DNA of 64,000 nt, taken from DASTFP01 sp963744345 (GTDB taxonomy: Bacteria; Verrucomicrobiota; Verrucomicrobiia; Chthoniobacterales; Terrimicrobiaceae). How positions within the stretch are numbered: the first letter of the stretch is position 1; every line of letters starts with the position of its first letter. The notes under the pieces are model-generated. The model was not told the origin of the DNA. It worked only from the letters and a program-made list of their open reading frames with translations, and ran no database searches. A program made the position numbers and the translations under genes. Positions 20,701 through 28,997 of this stretch are shown piece by piece. The DNA is taken from positions 349,613 to 413,612 of the forward strand of contig CAVUTD010000017.1 of assembly GCA_963744345.1 (NCBI GenBank), in the 5' to 3' direction.

Positions 20701-22794
20701 GCTCGGATCCTGACGGCAAGCAGAGACAAAACCGCCAAGCTCTGGGATGCAGCCTCGGGCAAGCTCATCGGCTCCTTTGCTCATCAGGATTGGATCGAGC
20801 ACGGGGCGTTTAGTCCGGACGGCACTCGGATCCTGACGGCGAGCGCGGACAAAACCGTCAAGCTCTGGGATGCGTCCTCGGGCAAGCTGATCGCCTCTTT
20901 TAACCATCAGGATGAGGTCAAAGACGCGGCGTTTAGTCCGGACGGCACTCGGATCCTGACGGCGAGCGCGGACAAAACCGCCAAGCTTTGGGATACGGCC
21001 TCGGACAAACTCATCGCCTCATTCGCCCATCAGCATCCTGTTGAGAACGCGGCGTTCAGTCCGAATGGTGCTCGGATCCTAACGGCGAGCCCGAATCAAA
21101 GCGCCAAGCTCTGGGATGCCGCTTCGGGCAAGCTCATCGCGTCCTTTCACAATCCGGGTGGGCTCTGGCAAGGGGCGTTTAGTCCGGATGGTGCTCGAAT
21201 CCTTACGGCGAGCGCAGACAATACCGCCAAGCTCTGGGATGCGGCCTCGGGCAAGCTCATCGCCTCCTTTGCCCATCAAGGTAGTGTCTGGCGCGGGGCG
21301 TTTAGTTTGGACGGTGCCCGGATCCTGACGGCAGGCGCCGACAAAACCGCCAAGCTCTGGGATGCGGCCTCGGGCAAGCTCATCGGCTCCTTTGCTCATC
21401 AGGATACAGTTGAGGACGTGGCCTTTAGTCCGGACGGTGCTCGAATCCTGACAGCGTGTGCAGACAATACCGCGAAGCTCTGGGATATGGCATCGGGCAA
21501 GCTCATCGCCTCCTTTGCTCATCAGAGTGGTGATGAGGTCCGACGGGCGGCGTTTAGTCCGGACGGCGCCCGGATCCTGACGACAAGCCCATATAAAACC
21601 GCCAAGCTCTGGGATGTGGCCTCGGGCAAGCTCATCGCCTCCTTTGAGCATCCATATGGTCTCGATTATGCGGCGTTTAGACCGGATGGTGCTCGGATCC
21701 TGACGGCGGGCACGGATCACAGCGCCAAGCTCTGGGATGCGGCTTCGGGCGAAATCGTCGCCTCCTTTGCCCATAAAAATAAGATCTTTCATGCGGCGTT
21801 CAGTCCGGACGGCGCTCGGATCCTGACGGCAAGCTGGGACACGACCGTCAAGCTCTGGGATGCGGCCTCAGGCAAGCTGCTCGCCTCCTTTGGCCATCAA
21901 GATCCAACCACGCCCGCCATGCCTGCCACCGGAGCCCCGCTCTTTCTGCCAGAGATGGTTCATGCGGCGTTTAGTCCCGACGGTGCGCGGATCCTGACGG
22001 CGAGCGCAGATCACAGCGCTAAACTCTGGGATGCGGCCTCGGGGAAGCTCATCGCCTCCTTTGAGCATCAAGATACTGTTCGATGGGCGGCGTTTAGTCC
22101 CGACGGTGCGCGGATCCTGACGGCAAGCTGGGACAAAACCGCTAAACTCTGGGATGCGGCTACTCCCGTAGAATTGGCTCGGCAGATCAAAGAATCGGGT
22201 AGGGACACAGCGAGAACAGGCTCCTCCGTCTCGATGGCCGGCTCACTCGCGTTGCAAGTCGAGTCGCTCTCAGAGATCGCAAGCGGACTCCAATTTTCAG
22301 ACGATGGCTCGCTGGTCGCGGTCAATGAGGAACGCAGATCGAAGCTGACGCAGCAATTGAAGGACTTAGGCCAAGACCTTCGTCCCAACGCGCGCTTCAT
22401 ACGCTGGTTTTTCAGTAGCGGAGATGATCGAACGATCTTCCCAGCGAGCGACGTCAAGGTTGCCGAGTGGGTGGACAACGCCCTTCTCACGAATCCAAAT
22501 GTAACCGAAGAATGGGTGCGAAACGCTTTAATCTTGCTCCCCAATCACCCGTTACTTCATATCGCGCTGGCGGGGTTTGGAACTGACGCCAAGCGCGCTG
22601 ACTTTCTTCGCTCATTCGGCTTGGTGAGGCTCCCGAAGAACAGCGTTGTCTGCACGCGCGCTGGCGAGATGCTGCTGGCGCAACATCGTCCCGAACTCGC
22701 GCTCGCCGCGGTCGATAAGGCGCTCCTCGCAGACCCAACGGACGTACCTGCTCAGCGTCTTCGACTCAAAATCCTAGATGCGACGACCCGGTGA
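17728..22794 (+). CDS. nSTAND NTPase with transmembrane segment and 17 WD40 repeats (locus A)
   Basis: This 1688-residue sensor-like protein is probably the continuation of the kinase/DUF4062 chain, and its own start is uncertain. Residues 1-130 complete the DUF4062-like region. CPFRGLDFFDFEHAPIFHGR (141-160) opens an nSTAND1 NTPase with Walker A GASGSGKSS (186-194) and Walker B LVIDQLEELF (about 330). A single membrane helix lies near 663-681 (VMSAITVLAVVAGFQW). From about 767 to 1480 there are 17 WD40 units of 41 residues (SFAHQDxVxxAAFSPDGARI...KLWDAASGKLIA). The C-terminal 190 residues (NVTEEWVRNALILLPNHPL, ALAAVDKALLADP) are TPR-like. STAND proteins oligomerise on ligand sensing by their repeats and switch on an effector, and many act in defence. 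The effector role here is inferred. Confidence 0.85.
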   Translation: MISILWSRLGALLDPSLTMPDGGSPGSGTEYEVAWALDHANKNGGVPLLHVYRNCSKPTPPLEPKEECEVFIRQWNSLQEFFAHWEKNSEGNFAGTCNNYRDLQEFEELFREHFRTFLSAQVEREIGHKVLGRKVRRWKSCPFRGLDFFDFEHAPIFHGRTKAIGEVLEALEAQVRAQRPFVLVVGASGSGKSSLVRAGVLPLLTQPETIEGVGLWRWSVTTPGAGASGGDCFDALAAALLEPAALPALQDSESQNAIRDLATELREHSDSVALRVRDALDHAAREWKIQQSHSLKERERQLRESGRLDDADQARERRERLELPKARLALVIDQLEELFTAGFSLEVRQKYISGLAGLVQSGRVFMLATLRSDFYPRYQEFPDLIELAKPSGKFDLRPPTPSELGNMIRLPAEAAGLHFEEELETGQRLDLALRDAAAVTPESLPLLEHVLSLLYERQGLRGDDLLRWSDYREVGELNGALAKHAEAVFSALRPHEQRAFPLVMRYLVALSQGEEEVPNRRTVPYRDFVSSEGGDHDQKAGAKGFVDLFVEKRLLVADTDPQGEVTVRVTHEALLREWQRVKEWLTENREFLRMRDRLDSSLKLWLSRGKQKDDLLEPGLHLAEGEKLVKDFGPSLSREQTDYISASIAERDRRKRAHERIRYAVMSAITVLAVVAGFQWFRAERQRQSAAQAFKSEAEVTAKLHEQLRQASWASFNQAERQFQLGEWQEGIALLARAIKFDPQNQVASERFFHELIVHREKALPSLIASFEHQDLVFKAAFSPDAARILTASWDKTAKLWDAESGELIASFDHQGWVWHAEFSPDGTQILTASADKTAKLWDAASGKLIASFAHQGTVNDAAFSPDGARILTASADHSAKLWDVASGKLIASFAHQDEVNTAAFSPDGARILTASADKTAKLWDAASGKLIASFAHQDGVNHAAFSPDSAQILTASRDKTAKLWDASSDKLLASFDHQDVVVDAVFSPDGARILTASRDKTAKLWDAASGKLIGSFAHQDWIEHGAFSPDGTRILTASADKTVKLWDASSGKLIASFNHQDEVKDAAFSPDGTRILTASADKTAKLWDTASDKLIASFAHQHPVENAAFSPNGARILTASPNQSAKLWDAASGKLIASFHNPGGLWQGAFSPDGARILTASADNTAKLWDAASGKLIASFAHQGSVWRGAFSLDGARILTAGADKTAKLWDAASGKLIGSFAHQDTVEDVAFSPDGARILTACADNTAKLWDMASGKLIASFAHQSGDEVRRAAFSPDGARILTTSPYKTAKLWDVASGKLIASFEHPYGLDYAAFRPDGARILTAGTDHSAKLWDAASGEIVASFAHKNKIFHAAFSPDGARILTASWDTTVKLWDAASGKLLASFGHQDPTTPAMPATGAPLFLPEMVHAAFSPDGARILTASADHSAKLWDAASGKLIASFEHQDTVRWAAFSPDGARILTASWDKTAKLWDAATPVELARQIKESGRDTARTGSSVSMAGSLALQVESLSEIASGLQFSDDGSLVAVNEERRSKLTQQLKDLGQDLRPNARFIRWFFSSGDDRTIFPASDVKVAEWVDNALLTNPNVTEEWVRNALILLPNHPLLHIALAGFGTDAKRADFLRSFGLVRLPKNSVVCTRAGEMLLAQHRPELALAAVDKALLADPTDVPAQRLRLKILDATTR
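20030..22165 (+). repeat. Tandem array of 17 WD40-coding units, about 123 bp each
   Basis: The DNA units are highly similar to each other, so the array can change length by slippage or recombination. Unit 13 is two residues longer and unit 16 has a Pro-rich insertion (TTPAMPATGAPLFLPEM). The paralogue in locus B has 11 units. The variable residues sit at the same positions after HQD and around the blade tops, where ligands usually bind. Confidence 0.85.
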
Positions 22795-23349
22795 GATGCT
22801 CACCGAATCGCTACCAAATCTTCACTGCCCTGAAGCGCTTGCAAACGACTTTGAAAACGCCTACGAGTTTTGCGTTCCTGTTAAGCCGATACGCGGAAAA
22901 TCCTCCCGCCTCATCGGTGGCCTCGCGGATGGCCGCTGGGTTCTCCCGGCTCCGACATAAGCGAGAATCATTACCGCCGTCCATTCAGGCTGCGCACAAT
23001 TCTCTTGTGAGTGCTATCGGCGTCACCTCTTTTGGTTCGACACGGATAGATGAAACGCCTGAAACCCTCTCTTCGAGGTTTCCCGCAAAGTCGTCTGGGA
23101 AGTGGGACGTCCGGGAAGACGTCGTAATCCGTCCAGGATTTCGCTACGCAATGGTGAAAGTCACCAACGGCACAATGACGGCCCATAAGGCGTATGGAGT
23201 TGGACCGCGCAAGAGGTCGACTAAGGGTCACCGTTTTGCCCAGCTTGCTTGGGGCTAGCCCATGCAAGACCCTACTGAAAACCCTTTTGGAACTGATCCG
23301 CGACGGATTCATCCACATTGCTCCGCCACAGGAGTTTGAAACTACAGAG
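22795..23349. other. No recognisable gene downstream of locus A
   Basis: Plus-strand frames of 60-155 codons occur (for example 22791-23258) without domains. Unlike loci B and C, no relaxase remnant or GTCACGTGAC element was seen here. Confidence 0.35.
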
Positions 23350-23829
23350 TAAACCTACTCCGATTCGTTGAGGGAGATCGTAAGCAACGCGCACCAGTTC
23401 CGGCCGGAGAAAGTAAACCTACAAGAGAGCATGATCGCCTATGCAGGCACGTATACGGTAGACGGTGAAAAGATAGTTAATCACGCGGATATTTCTTGAA
23501 ACGAATCTTGGACGGACACGGACCAAGCGCGCTTTTACAAATTCGATGGTGATACACTGACGATTCGGTCTGATACTGGGCTACGTCTTGGTCTGGAAGA
23601 AGGTACAGTAGAAGACTGGGAGCGCGTATTTCTCCGCTTCGCAACGAGATTTGCCGTGCGATTTGGTCAAGCGGATATTTCACTGGGCCTGTATGTTTTT
23701 AGGTCGCTACAGCTAGACGGCAGGCGCCGCTTTAAACGTCCGACAATCGAGCGCGCCACAGCGTCAACGTGGAGTGATCGCGGTGGCATGTGGGTCGCCC
23801 GCGTAGCGCTTGAACGATACCTCCGTTGA
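23350..23829 (+). pseudogene. Lipocalin-like domain protein with in-frame stop
   Basis: The frame reads MIAYAGTYTVDGEKIVNHAD, then TGA at 23497-23499, then NESWTDTDQARFYKFDGDTL. This is the core of the secreted lipocalin-like domain that normally has a Trp where the TGA now stands. The N-terminal strand is missing and the C-terminal extension (from VEDWERVFLRFATRF) is atypical. A nonsense pseudogene. Confidence 0.55.
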
Positions 23830-23917
23830 CGCATTCCCAGCAATCACCAAAACGTCGTTGAGGCTCTTCTGCTATAGAGGCCCCGGTTTCTAATCTGTCA
23901 CCGCGCGGATCAGGATG

Positions 23918-24442
23918 CTATTTGTTGCTCGGGGTGGTCATTGGAGACGGTGTCGCGGCCGGTGCTGGGGTTACGTTCCAAGTCTGCATCCGCGTCTTCC
24001 AAGCATCGCCCTCACGAACCTCAATCGCTGACCAATAGCCCTTGAGTTGTATAGGATCGCCGGTCTTACCTTGCCAAGTCAGGCTCCAATACCCGTTCAC
24101 CAATACCTCATTGCCAGCCGTTCCTATCACGTGAGTGCCATACTGATCGCATCTGCCGAGATGGTTGCTGAAATGACCATTCTTGAATTCGTCTGCTTGA
24201 TATTTCTCGATGGCTTCCCGACCGTAAATTGGTCCTGAGTTCGTCACAAGAACCCCGTCCTTCGTGAAGAGCGCGGCGACAGCGGCCGCGTCGTTGTTGT
24301 TGACTGCCTCGTCCATTTTCTCACAGTGCGCATTAAGCTGCTCTATTATTTGTGGATCGACCGTGTCTTTTTGTTGGGCAAGGGTCGGCAGGGTAAAGCC
24401 GATGGCCAATCCTACAAGGGCAAGTAGTGAGCGTATTTTCAT
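23918..24442 (-). CDS. Secreted SnoaL/DUF4440-like (NTF2-fold) protein, copy 1
   Basis: Met at 24442 begins a signal peptide (SLLALVGLAIGFTLPTLAQQ) with an AGGA a few bases upstream. The mature part has the NTF2-like pattern EAVNNNDAAAVAALFTKDGV, PIYGREAIEKYQ and GNEVLVNGYWSLTWQGK, ending in a Pro/Thr-rich tail. This family often has a ketosteroid-isomerase fold with unknown ligands. Paralogues lie at 24582-25073 and 37019-37561, plus a fragment at 31110-31215. Confidence 0.8.
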   Translation of the reverse strand: MKIRSLLALVGLAIGFTLPTLAQQKDTVDPQIIEQLNAHCEKMDEAVNNNDAAAVAALFTKDGVLVTNSGPIYGREAIEKYQADEFKNGHFSNHLGRCDQYGTHVIGTAGNEVLVNGYWSLTWQGKTGDPIQLKGYWSAIEVREGDAWKTRMQTWNVTPAPAATPSPMTTPSNK

Positions 24443-24581
24443 TGTTTCCTGCGGCGTTTTTCGCCGAAACGACCTAACAACCCGCTGCGGGAATTCTTGC
24501 GTCACCACTCTGGTGGCGCAATCATCACCTCATTGTATTTGTGCAAGTTCTTTTTTCTCTTCCGGAAATTTCTTTTGAGCT

Positions 24582-25073
24582 CTACTTCGTCGGTGCTGGG
24601 GTTACGTTCCAGGTCAGCATCCGATACTTCCAGACACCATCGGTGTCTAAAACCTCAATGCATGACCAATAGCCCTTGAGTGGTATCGGATCGCCGGTCT
24701 TGCCTTGCCAAGTCTGGCTCCATTCCCCATTACGCCAGACCTGCTTGCCATCGGTGCCGATCATGTGAGCGCCATACTGATCGGCTTTAGCGATATAGTT
24801 GCTGAAATGACCCTGCTTGAACGCCTCAGCTTGATATTTCTCGATGGCTTCAGGACCGTAGATTGGACCTGAGTCTGTCACCATCACTCCATCCTTGGTG
24901 AAGAGTGCGGCAACAGCCGCTGCATCGTTGTTGTTATATGCATCGTCAAACCTCTTACTAAGTGCTATTAGCTGCTCGGTTAATTTCGGGTCGACCGGCG
25001 TATCTTTCTGTTGGGCGAAGGTCGGCAGAGCAACGCTGATTGCCAACGCTGCGAGAGCAAATAGTATGCGCAT
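24582..25073 (-). CDS. Secreted SnoaL/DUF4440-like protein, copy 2
   Basis: Two Met codons lie at 25079 and 25073. A GGAG seven bases before the second favours 25073. A signal peptide (LFALAALAISVALPTFAQQ) precedes DDAYNNNDAAAVAALFTKDG, PIYGPEAIEKYQAEAFKQGH and WRNGEWSQTWQGKTGDP. The start codon lies downstream of the copy 1 family's shared promoter-like region. Clearly a tandem duplicate of copy 1, diverged by more than a third. Confidence 0.8.
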   Translation of the reverse strand: MRILFALAALAISVALPTFAQQKDTPVDPKLTEQLIALSKRFDDAYNNNDAAAVAALFTKDGVMVTDSGPIYGPEAIEKYQAEAFKQGHFSNYIAKADQYGAHMIGTDGKQVWRNGEWSQTWQGKTGDPIPLKGYWSCIEVLDTDGVWKYRMLTWNVTPAPTK

Positions 25074-25486
25074 TTTCATTCTCCCGGGGTTCAGGATAAT
25101 TTGTCGCCGCCGGACCTGCTGCGGGATTTCTTGCGACGGCGGTAACAGCAGTGTCGCCCGGAGGACGGAAGGATCGATGGTTTTAGTCAAAGGTAGCGGG
25201 CGACAAGACCAATTAGACGGCTCGCCTCTATTTAGTGTCAATGAGAAACACCTGCTGTGGCACCACTTGCCGTGTCGAACAACGAGCTTTTCCTCGCCGA
25301 GAAGTAGTGAACCTGAACGCTCGCCAGCGAAAGGGCTTTGAGCCTCTGGCAAGGAATGCGGGCGAAGACCAGAAACGGCCTCCCTGCGGCGAAGGAGGAG
25401 CAAGAAACGAGTCGCCTGGCGCACCCGGTGGCGTCCCTGCCCGGCACCCGTGGCGTCCGGACTCTCCTTGACGGCAGTGAAAGGCA

Positions 25487-25866
25487 ATGGCTCTCAAGCC
25501 GGCTCTCATCACCTGTGAGCGGGAGGAGGATCAGACCGACTTCGTGGTGGAGAAGGTTCTTGAGCACAATGAGAGTGGCCTGGGTCTCCGGCGCCAGGCG
25601 ATCTTGGTGCGTACCGCGTATTGGTCGGACCATCTTGAGGTAGAGTTGACCCGCCGCAACATTCCATATCGCAAGTATGGCGGCCTGAAATTCCTCGAAA
25701 CTGCACACATCAAGGATCTGATGTGCTTCCTGCGGGTGCTCGAGAATCCGCGCGACCAGCTTGCCTGGACACGCATCCTGCGTCTTCTCGAAGGGGTCGG
25801 TCCGGCCGTTGCCAAGCGCGCCTGCGAAGCCGTTGCTGAGTCGGGGGGCGACGTCGCAGCATTGAA
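25487..25866 (+). pseudogene. UvrD/PcrA-type helicase, internal fragment
   Basis: The frame reads CEREEDQTDFVVEKVLEHNE, AILVRTAYWSDHLEVELTRR and IPYRKYGGLKFLETAHIKDL, the 2A/2B region around motif IV of superfamily 1 helicases, then FLRVLENPRDQLAWTRILRL. The ATPase N-terminus and motifs V-VI are absent here. At about 25866 the sequence switches to a WYL protein in another frame. Other pieces of a UvrD gene lie at 28900-28995 and 36450-36791 on the minus strand. Confidence 0.7.
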
Positions 25867-26451
25867 ATGGGTCCCCGCCACATCGAACGCAGGGAAGCGA
25901 TGCGGGCGGACTATCAGAGCTTCGCCGGACGGGTTTCGCGGTACGGCCTGCACCCCTTGCACCTGCTCGCCTATCACGGCAACAGGTATGTGCTGGCCCG
26001 CAACGCCGAAAAGGGCCAGATCGAGACCTTCGCGCTCTCTCGGTTCCGCGGGATCGAGGCGGCGGGAAGCACCTTCACCCGCCCCGCCGACTTCGACGCC
26101 CAGCGCTACGCCCGGCAAGCCTTCGGGATCACCAGCGGTGAGAAACCGATCAAGGTGCGGCTGCTCTTCGAACCGAAACTGGCGGTCTATGTCGCCGAGC
26201 GGGAATGGCACCCGAGCCAGAAGCTCAAACAGCCGGCCGATGGCCGGGTCGAGATGCGGCTGGAGACAACCGGGCGGAAGGAACTCGTCCGCTGGGTGTT
26301 GTCCTGGATACCCGACGTCAAGGTGCTTGCCCCCAAGAGCCTGCGCGATAGAATCGTGGAGAAGCTGCAGGATGGGTTGCGGCGTCAGGACGAAGCAAGC
26401 GGGCCGAACCAGACGCTACACACGAACCGCGAGCAAGCTCGCGGTCGGTGA
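25867..26451 (+). pseudogene. WYL-domain transcriptional regulator, N-terminally truncated
   Basis: The translation VSRYGLHPLHLLAYHGNRYV, LARNAEKGQIETFALSRFRG and KPIKVRLLFEPKLAVYVAER covers the WYL ligand-sensing domain and the WCX C-terminal extension (VRWVLSWIPDVKVLAPKSLR). The DNA-binding winged helix is missing, replaced by the UvrD fragment. WYL proteins often regulate defence or DNA-damage genes. A second WYL scrap follows a UvrD fragment at 36171-36300. Confidence 0.65.
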
Positions 26452-26492
26452 GCAATATCGGACGTTGATATTCGACCGCGTGCGAGTCAACC

Positions 26493-27470
26493 TCACGCGA
26501 GCACTGTCATCGCGACGCCCTCAATCCCTGAGGCATCCAGCCGGTAATGCGCATAAAGATGGGTCGGCGGCGCAATCAGGCTGTATTCGTCATAGATTCC
26601 ATGGCGATGCACGCGAACCGGCACGCCCTCCTCAGCGATGACTTCCGCGACCGCCGATCCGAGGCCGCCGAGAGTATTGTGCTCTTCGACCGTAAGAATC
26701 GCCTTGGTTGAGGCAGCCGCACCGAGCACCGCCTCCCGGTCCAGCGGCTTGATCGTCGCCATGTCGATGACGCCGACAGAATAGCCCTTCGCCACCAGTG
26801 CTTCGGCAGCGACCAAGGAGGGATGGACGGTCGAACCGCAGGCGGTGATCGTCAGATCGCGGCCGCGCCGGTGGGCGATGGCCCTGCCGAAGGAGAAAGG
26901 AGCGGACTCATCATAGACGGTGGGATCGCGGCCGCGCTGGATACGGATGTAGATCGGCTGTGGATAATCCGCAGACGCCTTAATGACCGCTTTGAGCTGC
27001 GCCGCATCGGCGGGAACGACGACCGTCAGATCCGCGATCGAACGCATGATTGCCAAATCTTCAGTTGCGTGATGAGAGGTACCGTAGAAGCCGAGCGATA
27101 TGCCGGCATGATGGCCGATTAGGCGGACCGGCAGGCCGGAATAAGCGACGTCGGTGCGGATCTGCTCGCAGCACAGAAGTGCAAGGAAGGATGCGAAGGT
27201 CGCGACATAGGGCTTGAGCCCGACGGCAGCCATGCCTGCGGCGGCGGACACCATGTTCTGCTCCGAGATGCCGCATTGGATGAATCTGTCGGGACAAGCC
27301 TGCGCGAATTTCACCAGTCCGTTTGAATATTGCAGATCGGCGGTAAGAGCGACGACGGGCTCGCCGGCTTGGACGAGCGCGATGAGTGCGTCCGAGAGTG
27401 CTGAGAGGCTCGGCGTCTGCGCATTGAGGGCGCGATACTGCCAGGACTTGTCGGAGAGCGGCCGGCTCAT
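26493..27470 (-). CDS. Transketolase, C-terminal subunit
   Basis: A 325-residue protein with the pyrimidine-binding and C-terminal domains of a two-subunit transketolase-like enzyme: FIQCGISEQNMVSAAAGMAA carries the conserved catalytic Glu, then GISLGFYGTSHHATEDLAIM and ATIKPLDREAVLGAAAST. It would transfer a two-carbon ketol unit with thiamine diphosphate. Its start overlaps the end of the N-terminal subunit by four bases (ATGA), so the two are co-translated. High GC and sequence style suggest an alphaproteobacterial source. Confidence 0.9.
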   Translation of the reverse strand: MSRPLSDKSWQYRALNAQTPSLSALSDALIALVQAGEPVVALTADLQYSNGLVKFAQACPDRFIQCGISEQNMVSAAAGMAAVGLKPYVATFASFLALLCCEQIRTDVAYSGLPVRLIGHHAGISLGFYGTSHHATEDLAIMRSIADLTVVVPADAAQLKAVIKASADYPQPIYIRIQRGRDPTVYDESAPFSFGRAIAHRRGRDLTITACGSTVHPSLVAAEALVAKGYSVGVIDMATIKPLDREAVLGAAASTKAILTVEEHNTLGGLGSAVAEVIAEEGVPVRVHRHGIYDEYSLIAPPTHLYAHYRLDASGIEGVAMTVLA

Positions 27471-28348
27471 GCTTCTCTTCCCTCGATCTCAGCAACGGCA
27501 CGCTCGGCGTCGGAGGGATCGAGATAGCCAAGATGCCAACCTGGCTCGATCTCCATGTAGGACACGCCCTTGCCCTTGACTGTCTCAGCCACGACCATCG
27601 CCGGACCCTGACGACCGCGATCGGCCTTGAGCGTCCGCAAGAGTGCTGAAAGGGCCGACACGTCGTGGCCGTCCACCACATGCGTGTCCCATCCGAAGGT
27701 CCGCCATTTATCGACGATCGGCTCGACGCCCATGACGTCATCGACGGCACCGTCGAGCTGATAGAAGTTGCGATCGATGATGCCGATCACCCGGGCGAGC
27801 CGGTGATGGGCGCCGAACAAAGCCGCCTCCCACACCTGGCCTTCCTGGAGTTCGCCATCGCCGATCAGGACGAAGGTGTTGAAATCCTTCCCCAGGATGC
27901 GGCCGGCAAGCGCCATGCCGCAGCCTGCGGAAAGCGCGTGGCCGATCGAGCCCGAGCTGAAGTCGATGCCGGGAACCTTGCGCCGATCGGGATGGTCGCC
28001 GAGCGGGCTGCCGAGCCGCGTATAGTCGTCCAGCCATTCCTTCGGGAAGAAATCGAGATCGGCGAGGATCGGAAAGAGTCCCACCGCCGCATGGCCCTTC
28101 CCCATGAGGAAGCGGTCGCGGTCAGGCCATTGGGGCTCGCCGCGCCGCAGGTTCATCACGTCGTAGTAGAGGATCGAAAAAATCTCAGCGGCGGAGAAGG
28201 CCGACGTGTAGTGGCCCACCTTGGCGATCTCGATCAATCGGATTGTCTCAAGCCGCGAGAACCGGGCTTTATCCATGAGGAGCGCAATGCGCTCCGCATT
28301 CGGCACGACATTCGAGCCGCCATCATGCGCCACTGGTTCGCTCATCAA
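27467..28348 (-). CDS. Transketolase, N-terminal subunit
   Basis: A 293-residue thiamine-diphosphate-binding subunit. KGHAAVGLFPILAD, GSIGHALSAGCGMALAGRIL and the GDGELQEGQVWEAALFGAHH motif (ThDP/Mg2+ site, closing with IDRNFYQLDG) are all present. Complete and paired with the downstream C-terminal subunit. Split transketolases of this type sit in sugar-catabolic or carbohydrate-transport operons. Here no other pathway gene is adjacent, which fits an imported pair. Confidence 0.9.
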   Translation of the reverse strand: MMSEPVAHDGGSNVVPNAERIALLMDKARFSRLETIRLIEIAKVGHYTSAFSAAEIFSILYYDVMNLRRGEPQWPDRDRFLMGKGHAAVGLFPILADLDFFPKEWLDDYTRLGSPLGDHPDRRKVPGIDFSSGSIGHALSAGCGMALAGRILGKDFNTFVLIGDGELQEGQVWEAALFGAHHRLARVIGIIDRNFYQLDGAVDDVMGVEPIVDKWRTFGWDTHVVDGHDVSALSALLRTLKADRGRQGPAMVVAETVKGKGVSYMEIEPGWHLGYLDPSDAERAVAEIEGREA

Positions 28349-28499
28349 TAAACCTCGAGAAATGCTCGAAGATGTTTCTAGCTGTGAATCGGGACCGGCA
28401 ACCGCCTCTCATTTGAAAAACTGTCTTTATGCCGCCCGACAAGTGGCGCCGCTCAAGCATACTAAGCCTTATCCGGCGCCGCCGGCGCCCCACCGAACG

Positions 28500-28620
28500 C
28501 ACGGGAGTTGCCATGAACTGATAGGAAATCGCTTTTGGCCCTCCGGGGCGTTGGCCCGGAGTCTGAAGCCGAAAGCGTGCGTTTCCATGGGCGCAGAGTG
28601 ACAAAAGTGGGCCCGGAAGT
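28500..28620 (-). repeat. IS-end-like repeat, inverted copy of about 31315-31420
   Basis: The minus-strand sequence containing GTCACTCTGCGCCCATGGAA, then CTTTCGGCTTC and GCGATTTCCTATCAG, recurs on the plus strand at about 31325-31415. In both places it lies just downstream of the same transposase C-terminal fragment, so it is probably the 3' terminal region of that element. Confidence 0.5.
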
Positions 28621-28695
28621 CAAAAGCTGCCGCCGGAGGGCTGGGGGCCGCTGAACAAGGGGTGCAAGAGGCGCACTTGGGCGCTGCCGGACGTT

Positions 28696-28890
28696 TCAGG
28701 TGGCGGAGAACGCCACGACCGGTTCGGTGTCGTAGTCGGGGAAGGGGTCGTCGAGCCACGGATCGAGGGTCGTTTCGCCCGGAGGGTCGGTGCCGGAATG
28801 CACGCGCACCCCCTCTTGCCAGAGCCCGAGATGGCGCGGGATGCGCTCGATGACATCCTCCTGGTCGATGAGCGAAACGATGCGCATTTC
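28696..28890 (-). pseudogene. IS91-like transposase, C-terminal fragment
   Basis: MRIVSLIDQEDVIERIPRHL is followed by GLWQEGVRV, DDPFPDYDTEP and a stop. This is the tail found at the end of IS91/IS801-type (Y2) transposases (LIxDPxVIxRILxHLGLW). Only about 63 codons remain and no catalytic tyrosines are present. The IS91 assignment comes from memory of the family tail. Confidence 0.5.
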
Positions 28891-28899
28891 CCGTGAGCA

Positions 28900-28995
28900 C
28901 TTCCACATCCCATTCGCATCCTTTGGCCGAATGGATGGTGCGATAGTATGAAGGCAGATAGCGAATGACGTGAAGTCGAACCTGCGGATGACGAT
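28900..28995 (-). pseudogene. UvrD-type helicase, motif V scrap
   Basis: The minus-strand frame contains YRTIHSAKGCEWDVEVL, the SF1 helicase motif (TIHSAKGxEWD). It is about 30 codons, wedged between an IS110 transposase end and an IS91-like fragment. It probably derives from the same helicase as the other UvrD pieces in the window. Confidence 0.45.
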
Positions 28996-28997
28996 CA

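Noticed and set aside
19993..21792. Long minus-strand open frames (304 and 237 codons) across the WD40 array of locus A
   Set aside because: They are antisense shadows of the repeated coding units: the same 41-residue pattern repeats out of frame with no start, domain or ribosome binding site.
20030..22165. CRISPR-like regular repetition
   Set aside because: The unit is 123 bp, coding, without short constant repeats and unique spacers; no cas gene is present.
22791..23258. 155-codon plus-strand frame after locus A
   Set aside because: No domain, start signal or codon pattern supports it.
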